Source of the DNA: JAYRWD01 sp041918255
GTDB taxonomy: Bacteria > Patescibacteriota > Dojkabacteria > B142 > WJKM01
DNA: 44,085 nucleotides
Assembly: GCA_041918255.1 (NCBI GenBank)
Contig: JAYRWD010000018.1
Coordinates: forward strand, 1 to 44,085
Direction: 5' to 3'
Shown: piece by piece, positions 17,845 through 26,491 of the stretch
Position numbering within the stretch: position 1 is the stretch's first letter
How the letters are laid out: each line of letters begins with the position of its first letter
Program-made: the position numbers and the translations under genes
Notes under the pieces: generated by a model
Seen by the model: only the letters and a program-made list of their open reading frames with translations
Databases searched by the model: none
What the model was told of the DNA's origin: nothing

Positions 17845-18120
17845 CTATTCTATTGATCTAAATCTTGACACCATCTCTCCTGCAACTTCTACTTCTTCCA
17901 AAAAATTGTTTAGCGTTCTCACCCAGATAAACCTTTCATCAGGAGGAAGATATAACGGTCGATATAACACCACCGGTTCTTCTGTGGCTTCAAGTATAGC
18001 GATGTCAACTATTTCGTAGAATTTATCAGGAGATTTATAGTGAGTGTATTTGCCTCCGACTTTTACTTTGTTTCGAGCACCCTTTAAAAGTTTAGCAACG
18101 ACATCTTGTGATAAATGCAT
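17845..18120 (-). CDS. DUF1653 domain protein
   Basis: A 91-residue protein matching the small DUF1653 family: VGGKYTHYKSPDKFYEIVDIA at the start of the core, then EEPVVLYRPLY and IWVRTLNNFLEEV. It is soluble, one domain, and of unknown function. The N-terminal extension (1-20) is helical. It lies 25 bases after the SDR gene on the same strand and is probably co-transcribed with it. The ATG is at 18118-18120. Confidence 0.85.
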   Translation of the reverse strand: MHLSQDVVAKLLKGARNKVKVGGKYTHYKSPDKFYEIVDIAILEATEEPVVLYRPLYLPPDERFIWVRTLNNFLEEVEVAGEMVSRFRSIE

Positions 18121-18145
18121 AGGAAAGTAAATAATAATTAACCTA

Positions 18146-18922
18146 TTATTTCTTTATAAATTTTTTTGCTAGTCGTGCCGAAGTTGAAGGAGAAAATAAT
18201 CTTGAAATATTGCTCAATAATTTATTTGTTCTCCCTGCTACAACATAGGGTTTGTTTTGCATCAAAGCCTCATAGCCAATCTTTGCTACTACGTCTGATT
18301 CCATCATCCTTAGGGTGGTTGAATTACTCTTTTTCTCATTCATCCTCTCGAAAAATTGTGTTCTAGTCGGTCCGGGACAGAGTGTCACGACTTGTACCCC
18401 ATATTCTGCTAATTCTTCTCGCAGGGCAAGAGAATACGAAAGCACGAAGGCTTTGCTGGCAGCATATTCTGACATGTAGGGTAGAGGATTGAACGAAGCG
18501 GTTGAGGCAACATTCATTATTTTGCCATCTCTATTCTTCTTCATATCTTTCCCGAATAATTTGCACAATTCTACTAACACCGAAACATTCAAATTTATCA
18601 TGCTCACAGTTTTGGCTTCATCGGTTTCGACTGATTCTCCATGGATTCCAAATCCTGCGTTATTTACCAGCACATCTACTTTTTTAAATTTTGCAACGAC
18701 AGTATCATAAAGAGTTTTCGCGGAATCAGGTAGTGAAAGATCCAAACTTAAGACTTCTACATTTACCCCATACTCCTTCTGAAGTTCATCTGCTATTTCT
18801 CTAAGCCTGCTTTCGTCCCGAGCGGTAAGAAAAAGGTCGTATTTATCATTCGCGAAGAGTTTCGCGAATTCATATCCAAGTCCTTGCGACGCGCCTGTGA
18901 TAAGTGCGGTTTTTGACATCAT
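18146..18922 (-). CDS. Short-chain dehydrogenase/reductase (SDR)
   Basis: A 258-residue classical SDR. The NAD(P) motif is TGASQGLG (9-16), the NNAG motif is at 87-90, and the catalytic Ser140, Tyr153 and Lys157 are in the usual spacing (NVAS...YAASK). Arg35 in TARD after the second strand favours NADP(H). The PG motif (CPGPTRTQF) follows. The sequence type resembles DltE/YqjQ-like SDRs of unknown substrate. The first codon could be either of two adjacent ATGs (18922 or 18919). It is followed by the DUF1653 gene. Confidence 0.88.
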   Translation of the reverse strand: MMSKTALITGASQGLGYEFAKLFANDKYDLFLTARDESRLREIADELQKEYGVNVEVLSLDLSLPDSAKTLYDTVVAKFKKVDVLVNNAGFGIHGESVETDEAKTVSMINLNVSVLVELCKLFGKDMKKNRDGKIMNVASTASFNPLPYMSEYAASKAFVLSYSLALREELAEYGVQVVTLCPGPTRTQFFERMNEKKSNSTTLRMMESDVVAKIGYEALMQNKPYVVAGRTNKLLSNISRLFSPSTSARLAKKFIKK

Positions 18923-18949
18923 GAATTATTTATTGACAATATTTAATTT

Positions 18950-19020
18950 AATGCGAAACAACATTTGCTATATCCCTTTGATATTTATTATGTCACCCTG
19001 AGCCTGTCGAAGGGTAGACA
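18950..19020. repeat. Dispersed repeat, copy B
   Basis: ATGCGAAACAACATTTGCTA, a short spacer, then TATGTCACCCTGAGCCTGTC and GAAGGGT. It lies between the SDR gene start and the end of the FN3 gene, on intergenic DNA. Same family as 17708-17795 and 30565-30682. Confidence 0.7.
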
Positions 19021-19075
19021 TCCACTTGGTAGTTTTGTTGAGTTTCGTAGAGAGTCTATTCGAGAAAACAAAATC

Positions 19076-21811
19076 TTACTCCCCACTTGGCGTATACGTC
19101 TTCAAGTCTTCAGACTGACTCCTCACCCAATAACCCAGATGAGGTAAGATACTAATATCATTCCCGTATTCAATTCCTTTTGAAGATACTATATTTGTGT
19201 ACATACCACCATCCCAGGCTGAAATCACATCCGCTTCTATGTCCTGAGAATTTATATCTGAAAGGACATCGAAACCCTTTATTTCTTTCACGTCCTGCGT
19301 ATAGATCGACACTAGATTCCAACCCGATTCTAGCGGTATCTCAAGCGAACCCACAACTGTTTTGCCTTTCAGGGTTATCCATCCGGGGATGCGATTCCGT
19401 ACGAAATATCCTTCCCCTGGTATTAGATTAAAATCATTTCCGTATTGCGAACCACTATCCCCAGTATCTTGTCTTGAGGAATATATTACAAAAACTCCCG
19501 AGCGATAAGTAACTACATGAGTAACATCCAAGCCCTGTTTCTTTGCCTCTTTCACCAAATCCGAAGCTTTCTTAATGTTTGATGCTCCTTGCCCCTCATC
19601 CATGATCATGGGAAAAGCAATTAGATTCCAGCCAAGGTTTAAACGATATTTTATTAGTTCCGCAACTTTCTCAACCTCAAATGTAATGGCTGTATCCTCC
19701 GTATTCCCAAAATAAAGTTCACCCGGATCTTTCGTACCATTTCCATTATCATCGTGAAATATTCGAGCTGGTCCAGTATCGCTGATCTCATAGTCTTTGG
19801 AAAGAATTTGTTCACCCTGAATATCATACACACCCGGGTCAATATCCTTCATCTCCGAGGCTTTTACCTGAGCGCGCGCGCTGGAAAATAGACGTCTATC
19901 AAGTGGTGTATAGCCAATTTTGGTATTTGAAGGAACATCAGAACCACCTGAACACCAGGGCATCTCAGGTTTCTGGTCACAATAACAATAATGCCCGAGA
20001 TCCGTGCAATAAGCCTTAACAGCTGCTGGGTGATATTTATACCACTCTTGCAAGACACCTATCGACCTCATTAGATTGTAACAATACCATCCCCCACACG
20101 AGGACTGTTTCCACCATTTCCCATCATTAAATAACGGTGTGGGTGTTGTTAAATCTAGTTCATTTCCTGGAATATCTTTATCATATCTTTCAATAAACCA
20201 ATCAACAACAGTATTTACTTTCTCCGCTGTAAGATCCGCGTAAGGAATCTCTACCTGACTAAGTCCTACAATATCAAATTGATTCGTGAGATATAGTTTT
20301 TGCTCTACTACTTCGTCCAGAGTGTTCCCTTGTTCATCTTTGTACTCAGTATCAGTAAACCCCCAAGTCAAAGCGGGGTCAATACTCTTATTCACTCCCC
20401 AGTCAGGCGGACAGCCCGAATCTACTTTCGAAACACAACATAGGTACTCCTTTGATGGATTATCTTTTTGAGAGACATCCTTTGAGTTAAAACAAATATT
20501 GTACTTATCACCCCAAAAAATATGATCTAAGTTTTCATCGACATAACCCACCCTACATGAACCAGGTAAACCACAACCAGCATTACGATCAACTACTTCC
20601 TCTGAATTGACCATATTGGGTCTAACCGTATCACAACTTGCAGGTGGATGTCCGGGAGCAGTTTCAATTACTTTTGTAACTGGCTGAGGCGGAATAGTCG
20701 GATCAGTTCCTCTTTCGAGTGTGTTGATTATACATCGACATCCATAACCACCGTCATATAGATTTGGTCCGGGATATGTCTGAGAGTCTTCACCACAATG
20801 TGCCCTATCATTATCACTTGTTCCATCTATTGGTGGTGGAGTTATTGCTGCTGTTGGTTTAGGTGTAGGCGTGGAAGTTGAAGTCGAAATTGGTATTGGT
20901 GTTGACGTAGCTGTTGGTGTTGACGTTGCTGTTGGTGTTGCAGTTGGCGTAGATGTTACTATTCCACAGTCAGGATCATCATCCATACACTGTTTCACTG
21001 CCTTACTCCCAACCAAATACGTCAGTGCAAGACCAATAGATTTTCCCTCTTTGATCCTCACATCTACCACTGGCTGATCTTTATCCGAATCCGTCCCCCA
21101 CGTATGTGAATATAAAGCACCATCAGCTACCCCATACACACTCAAACTTTCGGAGATATTCTCATTCAGCTCAAAAAGCTTAGTTTGCTCAGCATTCAGT
21201 ACACCTCCAACATCTATACTATACGTCCCATTATTTACCGGTGCCGAGACATAGCTTGACAATAACCCATCATTTGCTTTGCGCAGTAATATTATTCCAT
21301 CTTGAAGAGGTAAGTTATTCGCCTCAAAAACCTTGCCATAAACAGGGTCAGGGGTGGTTAAAGACTCTCGTATTGGTAAGGTTGAAAACTCTGATATCTC
21401 GAGCTGTCTCGTAAACAAACCCTCCCTAATTCTAAAATAATATTTTGTTTCTGGAGTCAACCCTTCGAGGGTAACATGATGGGTGAATCTGGAAATTTTA
21501 CCAGCTTCGTTAAGTTTCTTCGAATTATCCTCATCAATATATGTATCGCGATCATCAAAATACTCGACTAACTCCCCCTCGGATGTCGAGAATACAGGAA
21601 ACGAATTCTGTTTACTAACAATAATTGAGGCTTTCGAAGGTCGTTTTCCAACCCAAGCTATCGTTGCTCCATTCTCGCTCAAATTGGTCAATTCAAAGTA
21701 CACAGGTCTAACACGTTTGCTATTGAAAAAACCAAATATCAACAATACAAACGCGACAAGGGCAGTACTAGATAAAACTATAGTAAGATATTTTCTCAAA
21801 AGAGTTCCCAT
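19076..21811 (-). CDS. Large surface protein: FN3, Thr-Pro linker, Cys-rich region, two GWNL repeats
   Basis: About 911 residues from the ATG at 21809-21811; the frame runs on to a TTG at 21892, inside the preceding gene, but the ATG puts LLRKYLTIVL plus a hydrophobic anchor at the N terminus. Layout: membrane anchor (8-28), FN3 domain (35-145), carboxypeptidase-regulatory-like beta domain (158-253), Thr/Pro/Ser linker (286-327), cysteine-rich region (335-625), a DDNGNGTKDPGE loop resembling a calcium site (686-697), and two copies of a C-terminal module beginning LGWNLIAFP and SGWNLVSIY and ending GYFVRN and GYWVRS. It has no SLH or sortase signal, so the N-terminal anchor probably holds it. 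It is the last gene in the operon with yjjX, the cyclophilin and the SLH/SGNH gene. Function unknown. Confidence 0.8.
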   Translation of the reverse strand: MGTLLRKYLTIVLSSTALVAFVLLIFGFFNSKRVRPVYFELTNLSENGATIAWVGKRPSKASIIVSKQNSFPVFSTSEGELVEYFDDRDTYIDEDNSKKLNEAGKISRFTHHVTLEGLTPETKYYFRIREGLFTRQLEISEFSTLPIRESLTTPDPVYGKVFEANNLPLQDGIILLRKANDGLLSSYVSAPVNNGTYSIDVGGVLNAEQTKLFELNENISESLSVYGVADGALYSHTWGTDSDKDQPVVDVRIKEGKSIGLALTYLVGSKAVKQCMDDDPDCGIVTSTPTATPTATSTPTATSTPIPISTSTSTPTPKPTAAITPPPIDGTSDNDRAHCGEDSQTYPGPNLYDGGYGCRCIINTLERGTDPTIPPQPVTKVIETAPGHPPASCDTVRPNMVNSEEVVDRNAGCGLPGSCRVGYVDENLDHIFWGDKYNICFNSKDVSQKDNPSKEYLCCVSKVDSGCPPDWGVNKSIDPALTWGFTDTEYKDEQGNTLDEVVEQKLYLTNQFDIVGLSQVEIPYADLTAEKVNTVVDWFIERYDKDIPGNELDLTTPTPLFNDGKWWKQSSCGGWYCYNLMRSIGVLQEWYKYHPAAVKAYCTDLGHYCYCDQKPEMPWCSGGSDVPSNTKIGYTPLDRRLFSSARAQVKASEMKDIDPGVYDIQGEQILSKDYEISDTGPARIFHDDNGNGTKDPGELYFGNTEDTAITFEVEKVAELIKYRLNLGWNLIAFPMIMDEGQGASNIKKASDLVKEAKKQGLDVTHVVTYRSGVFVIYSSRQDTGDSGSQYGNDFNLIPGEGYFVRNRIPGWITLKGKTVVGSLEIPLESGWNLVSIYTQDVKEIKGFDVLSDINSQDIEADVISAWDGGMYTNIVSSKGIEYGNDISILPHLGYWVRSQSEDLKTYTPSGE
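20831..20956. repeat. Thr-Pro-Ser linker coding repeat
   Basis: Low-complexity DNA in which short GTTGGTGTTGACGT-like units recur, encoding a run of about 41 Thr, Pro, Ser and Ala residues in the large FN3 protein. Such linkers space extracellular domains and can change length by slippage. Confidence 0.75.
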
Positions 21812-21881
21812 CCGAAGCAAAGTATAAGTTACAATTTTAATTCCTCCAAATCCATCATACAGCTTTGGGACAAATTTCGCA

Positions 21882-23552
21882 TCAAACAACAATTGTCGAA
21901 TCAGCCAATAACATGCTCAAATCAATAATTTTCGACATCTCTCCTCTAGTTAAAACCTGATCGGGTCGGAATGATTTGTCAGAAAAACCTTTAATTATAT
22001 ATTCCCCGTTTACAGTTTTCGACGATAGAAAACTAATATATGGTCGATAGACATTTTCCTGTGGCACATCTGAATATATAGAAGGCAGATTTGGGTTGAC
22101 AGATATTCCTCTATACTTTAGAGCGGTCACTATAAACTTTGTCGCTTGCCCCCTTGTGACAAAGTCCGAGGGCCTATAAGTCCCATCTTTAAAGCCACTA
22201 ACTAAACCGTTACACTTCAAACTCATAATATCTAAATGATATTCATTAGACTCTGAAACATCTGGAAACTTCGAACAGTTAGTTTTGAACGGGATATTGA
22301 ATCCTTCTGCTATATACCTTGCCATTTGGCCCCTATCCACATTTACATCAAGTTTAAATGTATGATCCAGATAGTCCACAAACGCAAGCCTCTCATACAA
22401 ATCTAATATATATTTCTCAAAAATATTTCCTGAAATGTCCGTGTAAGGTTCGAATCTATATTCTTTAATTTTATCGTTAACTCTCAAATCTTCTAAAAAC
22501 CAAATATTTGCTGTTCTGTCAGAACTTAAAAAATCAAATAATTTCTTTGCAATCTTGGTGACGCCGTTTCCAGAAGGTCGTTCGAAATCATCAGTAGTAT
22601 CATTACATTCCCATGTGAATTTATCAGCTCTCTTAACGACTGTATCCGCCCATAGATAAGGACCCCAGCTGATCCAGGGAGTCTTTACTACACCTTTTCT
22701 TGCGTCGTAATTGAGCTCAATCGATCCATTTATCTGTTCTTCGATCAGCCACTTAATACCGAATCCCGATTCATACGCATAAGGCTCCGGAGCGGTCACT
22801 GTAGCTTGTGATGGAGTATTCGGACGAGTAACCGAAGAAATATACGCCATTTGTAAATTCGGAAATTCTTTTTTGAGGTTTTGAAGTACTTTAATAAGCT
22901 GCCCCTTAAACCATTGCGCGTGTTCTGGAAAATTCATTCCTTTTACGGAAGAAGCATTTACGTCCATTTTGACCCAAGCTACTTGTACCTGCTTCACATT
23001 GTAGTCGGGGACTTTACGCAAATTTACCCGCAGATTGCTTTGTGGACCCCACGCTTTCATATCTTGATTATTTGCCCATTCCTTTATACTTGCGTCGTTA
23101 GCCGCGCCATTTACAAAGAGCAGCTTAGAGTTAACTTTCTTATTCTGTAAAACCAATTTCATAAAGGGGACTCCGACATTACCCTTCTTCGCGCCCTCGC
23201 TGAATTCTTGATTCGTATCAGTAGAACCTATGGAAACTAAAATAATTTTCCCATTGTCATTATCAACTACGCCAGCCGAATTGATAGGCGAGATGCTATC
23301 CGCGATAGCTTGGCCCTTTTCCTCATGCATGAAAGGCATAGAGTTGCTTCCCGGCTTATATAAACCCCCCTGAGAACCCTTATAGTACCTTTTCTCCAAT
23401 TCGCTCAACGGAGTATAAGATGGCGGGTACGTACACGTTACTTGAGCATTGACATTTAAAGAATAAATGAAGAAAAATAAAGTGACAATGGCAGAACAGC
23501 AGAAAAATTTAACAATACGCTCTTTCTTTTCAAACATTATAAATTTATTCAT
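21882..23552 (-). CDS. SGNH-hydrolase-like protein with three SLH domains
   Basis: About 556 residues from the ATG at 23550-23552, which lies 1 base after the cyclophilin stop; the frame is open to 23576. A signal peptide ends near AQVTC. Residues 90-345 resemble a family of SGNH-type extracellular proteins: GKIILVSIGSTDTNQEF, WVKMD, PEPYAYESGFGIKWLIEEQI and ISWGPYLWAD. In the relatives I remember, the first block reads GMSN and the last block DGxHPS; here they read GSTD and DDFERPS, so the nucleophile and His look replaced. SLH domains follow at about 368-418 (degenerate), 429-477 and 493-544. The protein is expected to sit on the wall. Family assignment is from remembered similarity and is only moderately certain. 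Confidence 0.7.
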   Translation of the reverse strand: MNKFIMFEKKERIVKFFCCSAIVTLFFFIYSLNVNAQVTCTYPPSYTPLSELEKRYYKGSQGGLYKPGSNSMPFMHEEKGQAIADSISPINSAGVVDNDNGKIILVSIGSTDTNQEFSEGAKKGNVGVPFMKLVLQNKKVNSKLLFVNGAANDASIKEWANNQDMKAWGPQSNLRVNLRKVPDYNVKQVQVAWVKMDVNASSVKGMNFPEHAQWFKGQLIKVLQNLKKEFPNLQMAYISSVTRPNTPSQATVTAPEPYAYESGFGIKWLIEEQINGSIELNYDARKGVVKTPWISWGPYLWADTVVKRADKFTWECNDTTDDFERPSGNGVTKIAKKLFDFLSSDRTANIWFLEDLRVNDKIKEYRFEPYTDISGNIFEKYILDLYERLAFVDYLDHTFKLDVNVDRGQMARYIAEGFNIPFKTNCSKFPDVSESNEYHLDIMSLKCNGLVSGFKDGTYRPSDFVTRGQATKFIVTALKYRGISVNPNLPSIYSDVPQENVYRPYISFLSSKTVNGEYIIKGFSDKSFRPDQVLTRGEMSKIIDLSMLLADSTIVV

Positions 23553-23553
23553 T

Positions 23554-24231
23554 TTAGTTTGTAATAATAACGTCATCTATCACGATATCTTCTAAAGGTT
23601 TATCGCCTTGTCCTACTTTAGCATTTCCTATTTTATCAACAACATCCATCCCTTCCACTACTTTTCCAAAAACGACGTGTTGTGAAGTCAAAGGCTCTTT
23701 ATCGAAATCTAGATAGGTATTATCGACCAGGTTGATAAAAAACTGACTTCCATTCGTATTCGGCCCAGAGTTAGCCATGGCAATGGTACCCCGCACGTTT
23801 GATAAACCTTCGACAAATTCATCATCAAATTTGTATCCAGGATCGCCGGTTCCATTCCCATTGGGGTCCCCACCTTGAATCATAAAATCCTTAATAATTC
23901 TATGAAATATCAAACCATCGAAAAAATTCTCATTCGTTAAAAACACAAAGTTATTTACTGTAATAGGTGTTTTGTCTGCGTAGAGTTCAAACTTTATATC
24001 ACCTAGATTAGTTTTCATGGTTGCAAAGTATTTTTTGCTCTTATCAATAGTCAACGCTGGAGGTTGCGACCATTGGAGTCTCGGAGAAGTGGCTGTAGTA
24101 GCAGTTGGTTGAACATCACTCTCAGAAACAGTAGTATTTTTTTTCATCAAATCCGATTTTGCGAAAATTAAAATAAAAACCACAACAAGCAAGGCAGAAA
24201 GAATATAGACACCAGGTTTATTTGTTTCCAT
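23554..24231 (-). CDS. Membrane-anchored cyclophilin-type peptidyl-prolyl isomerase
   Basis: A 225-residue protein: one N-terminal helix (8-24), a Thr/Ser/Pro linker (35-60) and a complete cyclophilin domain (67-225). The active-site motif is FHRIIKDFMIQGGDPNG with the catalytic Arg in HRI, followed by GTIAMANSG, NGSQFFINL and HVVFGKV. It catalyses cis-trans isomerisation of prolyl bonds and, with this anchor, should act outside the membrane on exported proteins. Its downstream partners in the operon are two large secreted proteins, rich in beta domains and prolines, so a dedicated foldase role is a good inference. The gene follows yjjX by 35 bases. Confidence 0.93.
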   Translation of the reverse strand: METNKPGVYILSALLVVVFILIFAKSDLMKKNTTVSESDVQPTATTATSPRLQWSQPPALTIDKSKKYFATMKTNLGDIKFELYADKTPITVNNFVFLTNENFFDGLIFHRIIKDFMIQGGDPNGNGTGDPGYKFDDEFVEGLSNVRGTIAMANSGPNTNGSQFFINLVDNTYLDFDKEPLTSQHVVFGKVVEGMDVVDKIGNAKVGQGDKPLEDIVIDDVIITN

Positions 24232-24266
24232 TCAGAAATTAATTATTAAATAAAATAATTTAATTC

Positions 24267-24809
24267 TCACTCAACTTTATCAAATAATTCGGGCTGATAA
24301 AATCGAATAAAAGCAAGAGTCACAGCCGGAGCATAAAGATCCACACGAGTAATCGCGTCGCGAGTTAGTAGGCCTACAGAACCATTAATTTGTTTAGAAT
24401 TTGTTCTACCAAAGAATTTATCATCCGCCTCTCCAAGTTCATAACCCTGTTCAATAAGTTTCACGATTCCTGGAGGTAGATAAAAGGACGCACTTCTTGC
24501 TTTTCCAAAAATTTTTCCATCAGTAATAACTACCCACGCAAAAGTAATCATATCCTCTTTCTCCTTTTCAAGTCCTGCTTCAATTCCTACACAATAATTT
24601 GCTTCAGGATAAGTTTCAGATGCGGCACTGGCACGATTCTTTGCTCCAAGTAACGTCTCGCTATTATCTTTTGGCTGGTCCGAAACTCCTGACTTGACGC
24701 TTACCCCGGATATCTCGAATTCCCAATCTAACTCCAGTTTTCTAAGTCCAACCTCAGCACATTCGATCTTAACCGGATTTGTCGAAGCAACAATGATCTT
24801 CTTTTTCAT
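24267..24809 (-). CDS. yjjX: Inosine/xanthosine triphosphatase (YjjX/DUF84)
   Basis: A 180-residue enzyme of the DUF84 family that hydrolyses non-canonical ITP and XTP to keep them out of nucleic acids. Motifs: VASTNPVKIECAEVGL (substrate loop), GVSDQPKDNSETLLGAKNRA, YCVGIEAGLE, AWVVITDGKIFGKARSASFYLP, and DAITRVDLYAPAV near the C terminus. Length is usual for the family. It is the first gene of the minus-strand operon; its start ATG (24807-24809) is followed by lysines, as usual for this protein. This is probably a housekeeping gene to which surface genes have been joined. Confidence 0.9.
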   Translation of the reverse strand: MKKKIIVASTNPVKIECAEVGLRKLELDWEFEISGVSVKSGVSDQPKDNSETLLGAKNRASAASETYPEANYCVGIEAGLEKEKEDMITFAWVVITDGKIFGKARSASFYLPPGIVKLIEQGYELGEADDKFFGRTNSKQINGSVGLLTRDAITRVDLYAPAVTLAFIRFYQPELFDKVE

Positions 24810-25148
24810 AATGATGAACTCTTGATAAATATATAAATTACCTTATGACCATCCTTGTATAATTATAGTGGGTACCCGAAACTCGTTTTTATTTTACAAT
24901 GTTATCCCTTAAGACGCATCCTGAGCAAAGAATGCTCGAATATCTTCATTAGTAAGCAAACTCAAAACGCCGGCTAATAAATCACAGATATCAGACTAAA
25001 GAAATTGTTTCTTTGTTGTTCGGAAGTGTTTATTATCATCTGGCTTACAACTTTCCCCAACCTATGAAAATAATACAACCACTTAAAATAATACAAAAGT
25101 ATCCTAATTATACTGTAAAATGTTTTGTTTCAACTCAAATAATATATT
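24810..25148. other. Divergent intergenic region
   Basis: 339 bases between yjjX and the RNA methyltransferase gene. It contains a -10-like TATAAT on both strands near 24858-24867 but no convincing -35 box. No RNA gene, repeat or small ORF could be supported. Confidence 0.4.
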
Positions 25149-26450
25149 GTGAAAAATGTTACCATCCAGAATCTCAATTTCAAAGGGCAAGGTGAATATT
25201 TCGATAGAGAAGAGGACAAGAAATACTTAGTATGGAATGCCTTGCCAGGAGAGCAAATTGAAGCCGAAATAATTAAAAAAAGGCGTGGACAACGACATTG
25301 TATTGCAAAAACAATTATTTCGCCATCACCATTTCGCATAGAACCCAAAGAACTCGATCACTACATTGCATGTAGCCCATGGCAGATTATGAGTTTTGAT
25401 TACGAGAATCAGATGAAAGTTGAAACATTCAATAATTTGATCAAATCAAAATGTGAAGGTTTAATTCAGCCATGTGAGACTATCTATCATGATCAGCAGA
25501 TATTTGGTTATCGAAATAAACTAGAATTCAGTATATATGCTTTTGCTGACGAACGACTTAGTTTAGCATTTCACACTCGAGCAACTAAAAGAGGCAAAAT
25601 CCCTATTCAAGCCTGTGAGTTAGCTATGCCATGCCTAAATGATACTGCTGTGCGAATTCTTGAATTGTTGAATCACAACAAAATACACGCGCGTAATCTA
25701 AAGACTATTATTGTAAGATCAAATACAGCAGGACAAACTATAGCGGCAGTTTTCGTTAAGGACGAACTGATTTTTGAAAAGTTAATAGTCAGTCTGAATG
25801 AATTACTAAATAAAGACTTAATCGGTATCGTCATCTATTGGTCGAACCCAAAAAGTCCTGCTTCAACACCTGACAAAATTCTTACCTCAGTGGGGAAGCT
25901 TGAACTAGAAGAAAATATTTCAGGCATACGCCTAAGTTATGGCATCAATAGTTTTTTTCAATCAAATATAAAAATATTTGAAACAGCACTGAAACATATT
26001 GATATAAATTTAGAACCTGGAAGTGAGGTCGTAGACCTTTTCTCGGGTGTAGGTACCATTTCGTGTGTTTTGAATTCCAAGACTAGTCATTGTTTTCAAA
26101 TAGAATCGAATCCAGAGTCAACAAACTTCGCTCGCCAAAATATTCAACAAAATAACCTTAGAAACTTCGAGGTTATGAACATCCCTTCAGAAAAAGCTGA
26201 ATTTAACTTGGGCGAAGAATCTACCCTGATCCTCGATCCGCCTAGATCAGGACTTCATCCAGATTTAATTGAAAAAATACTGCGTTTTAAACCAAAAAAG
26301 ATGATATATTTATCATGCAATCCAGAAACACAAATATCGGATATAATGAGTCTTGCTGAAAAATATAAATGTACTGATTCATCAATATATAACTTTTTTC
26401 CTCGGACACCACATATAGAAACTCTGTGCATTCTTGAGAGAAAAAAGTAG
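25149..26450 (+). CDS. RNA m5U methyltransferase (TrmA/RlmC/RlmD family)
   Basis: A 433-residue SAM-dependent enzyme that makes 5-methyluridine in 23S rRNA or tRNA. Starts with a TRAM-like RNA-binding domain (1-58). The SAM motif is DLFSGVGT (296-303), followed by DPPRSGLH (363-370) and the catalytic Cys390 in YLSCNPET; E424 in PHIETL is the expected general base. FFQSN (269-273) is also typical. The [4Fe-4S] cluster of RlmD needs four cysteines in a CPxxxxCGGC-type block, but this region (HYIACSPWQ) has only one, so the cluster is probably absent. The start codon is GTG. The target (U747, U1939 or tRNA U54) cannot be told. First gene of a plus-strand group. Confidence 0.88.
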   Translation: MKNVTIQNLNFKGQGEYFDREEDKKYLVWNALPGEQIEAEIIKKRRGQRHCIAKTIISPSPFRIEPKELDHYIACSPWQIMSFDYENQMKVETFNNLIKSKCEGLIQPCETIYHDQQIFGYRNKLEFSIYAFADERLSLAFHTRATKRGKIPIQACELAMPCLNDTAVRILELLNHNKIHARNLKTIIVRSNTAGQTIAAVFVKDELIFEKLIVSLNELLNKDLIGIVIYWSNPKSPASTPDKILTSVGKLELEENISGIRLSYGINSFFQSNIKIFETALKHIDINLEPGSEVVDLFSGVGTISCVLNSKTSHCFQIESNPESTNFARQNIQQNNLRNFEVMNIPSEKAEFNLGEESTLILDPPRSGLHPDLIEKILRFKPKKMIYLSCNPETQISDIMSLAEKYKCTDSSIYNFFPRTPHIETLCILERKK

Positions 26451-26491
26451 ACGCACAACCATTTTAACTATTAACAAACTATTGCAAACAC

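Noticed and set aside
21812..21892. TTG start for the large FN3 protein
   Set aside because: Would overlap the SLH/SGNH gene by 11 bases and precede the membrane anchor by 27 unconserved residues.
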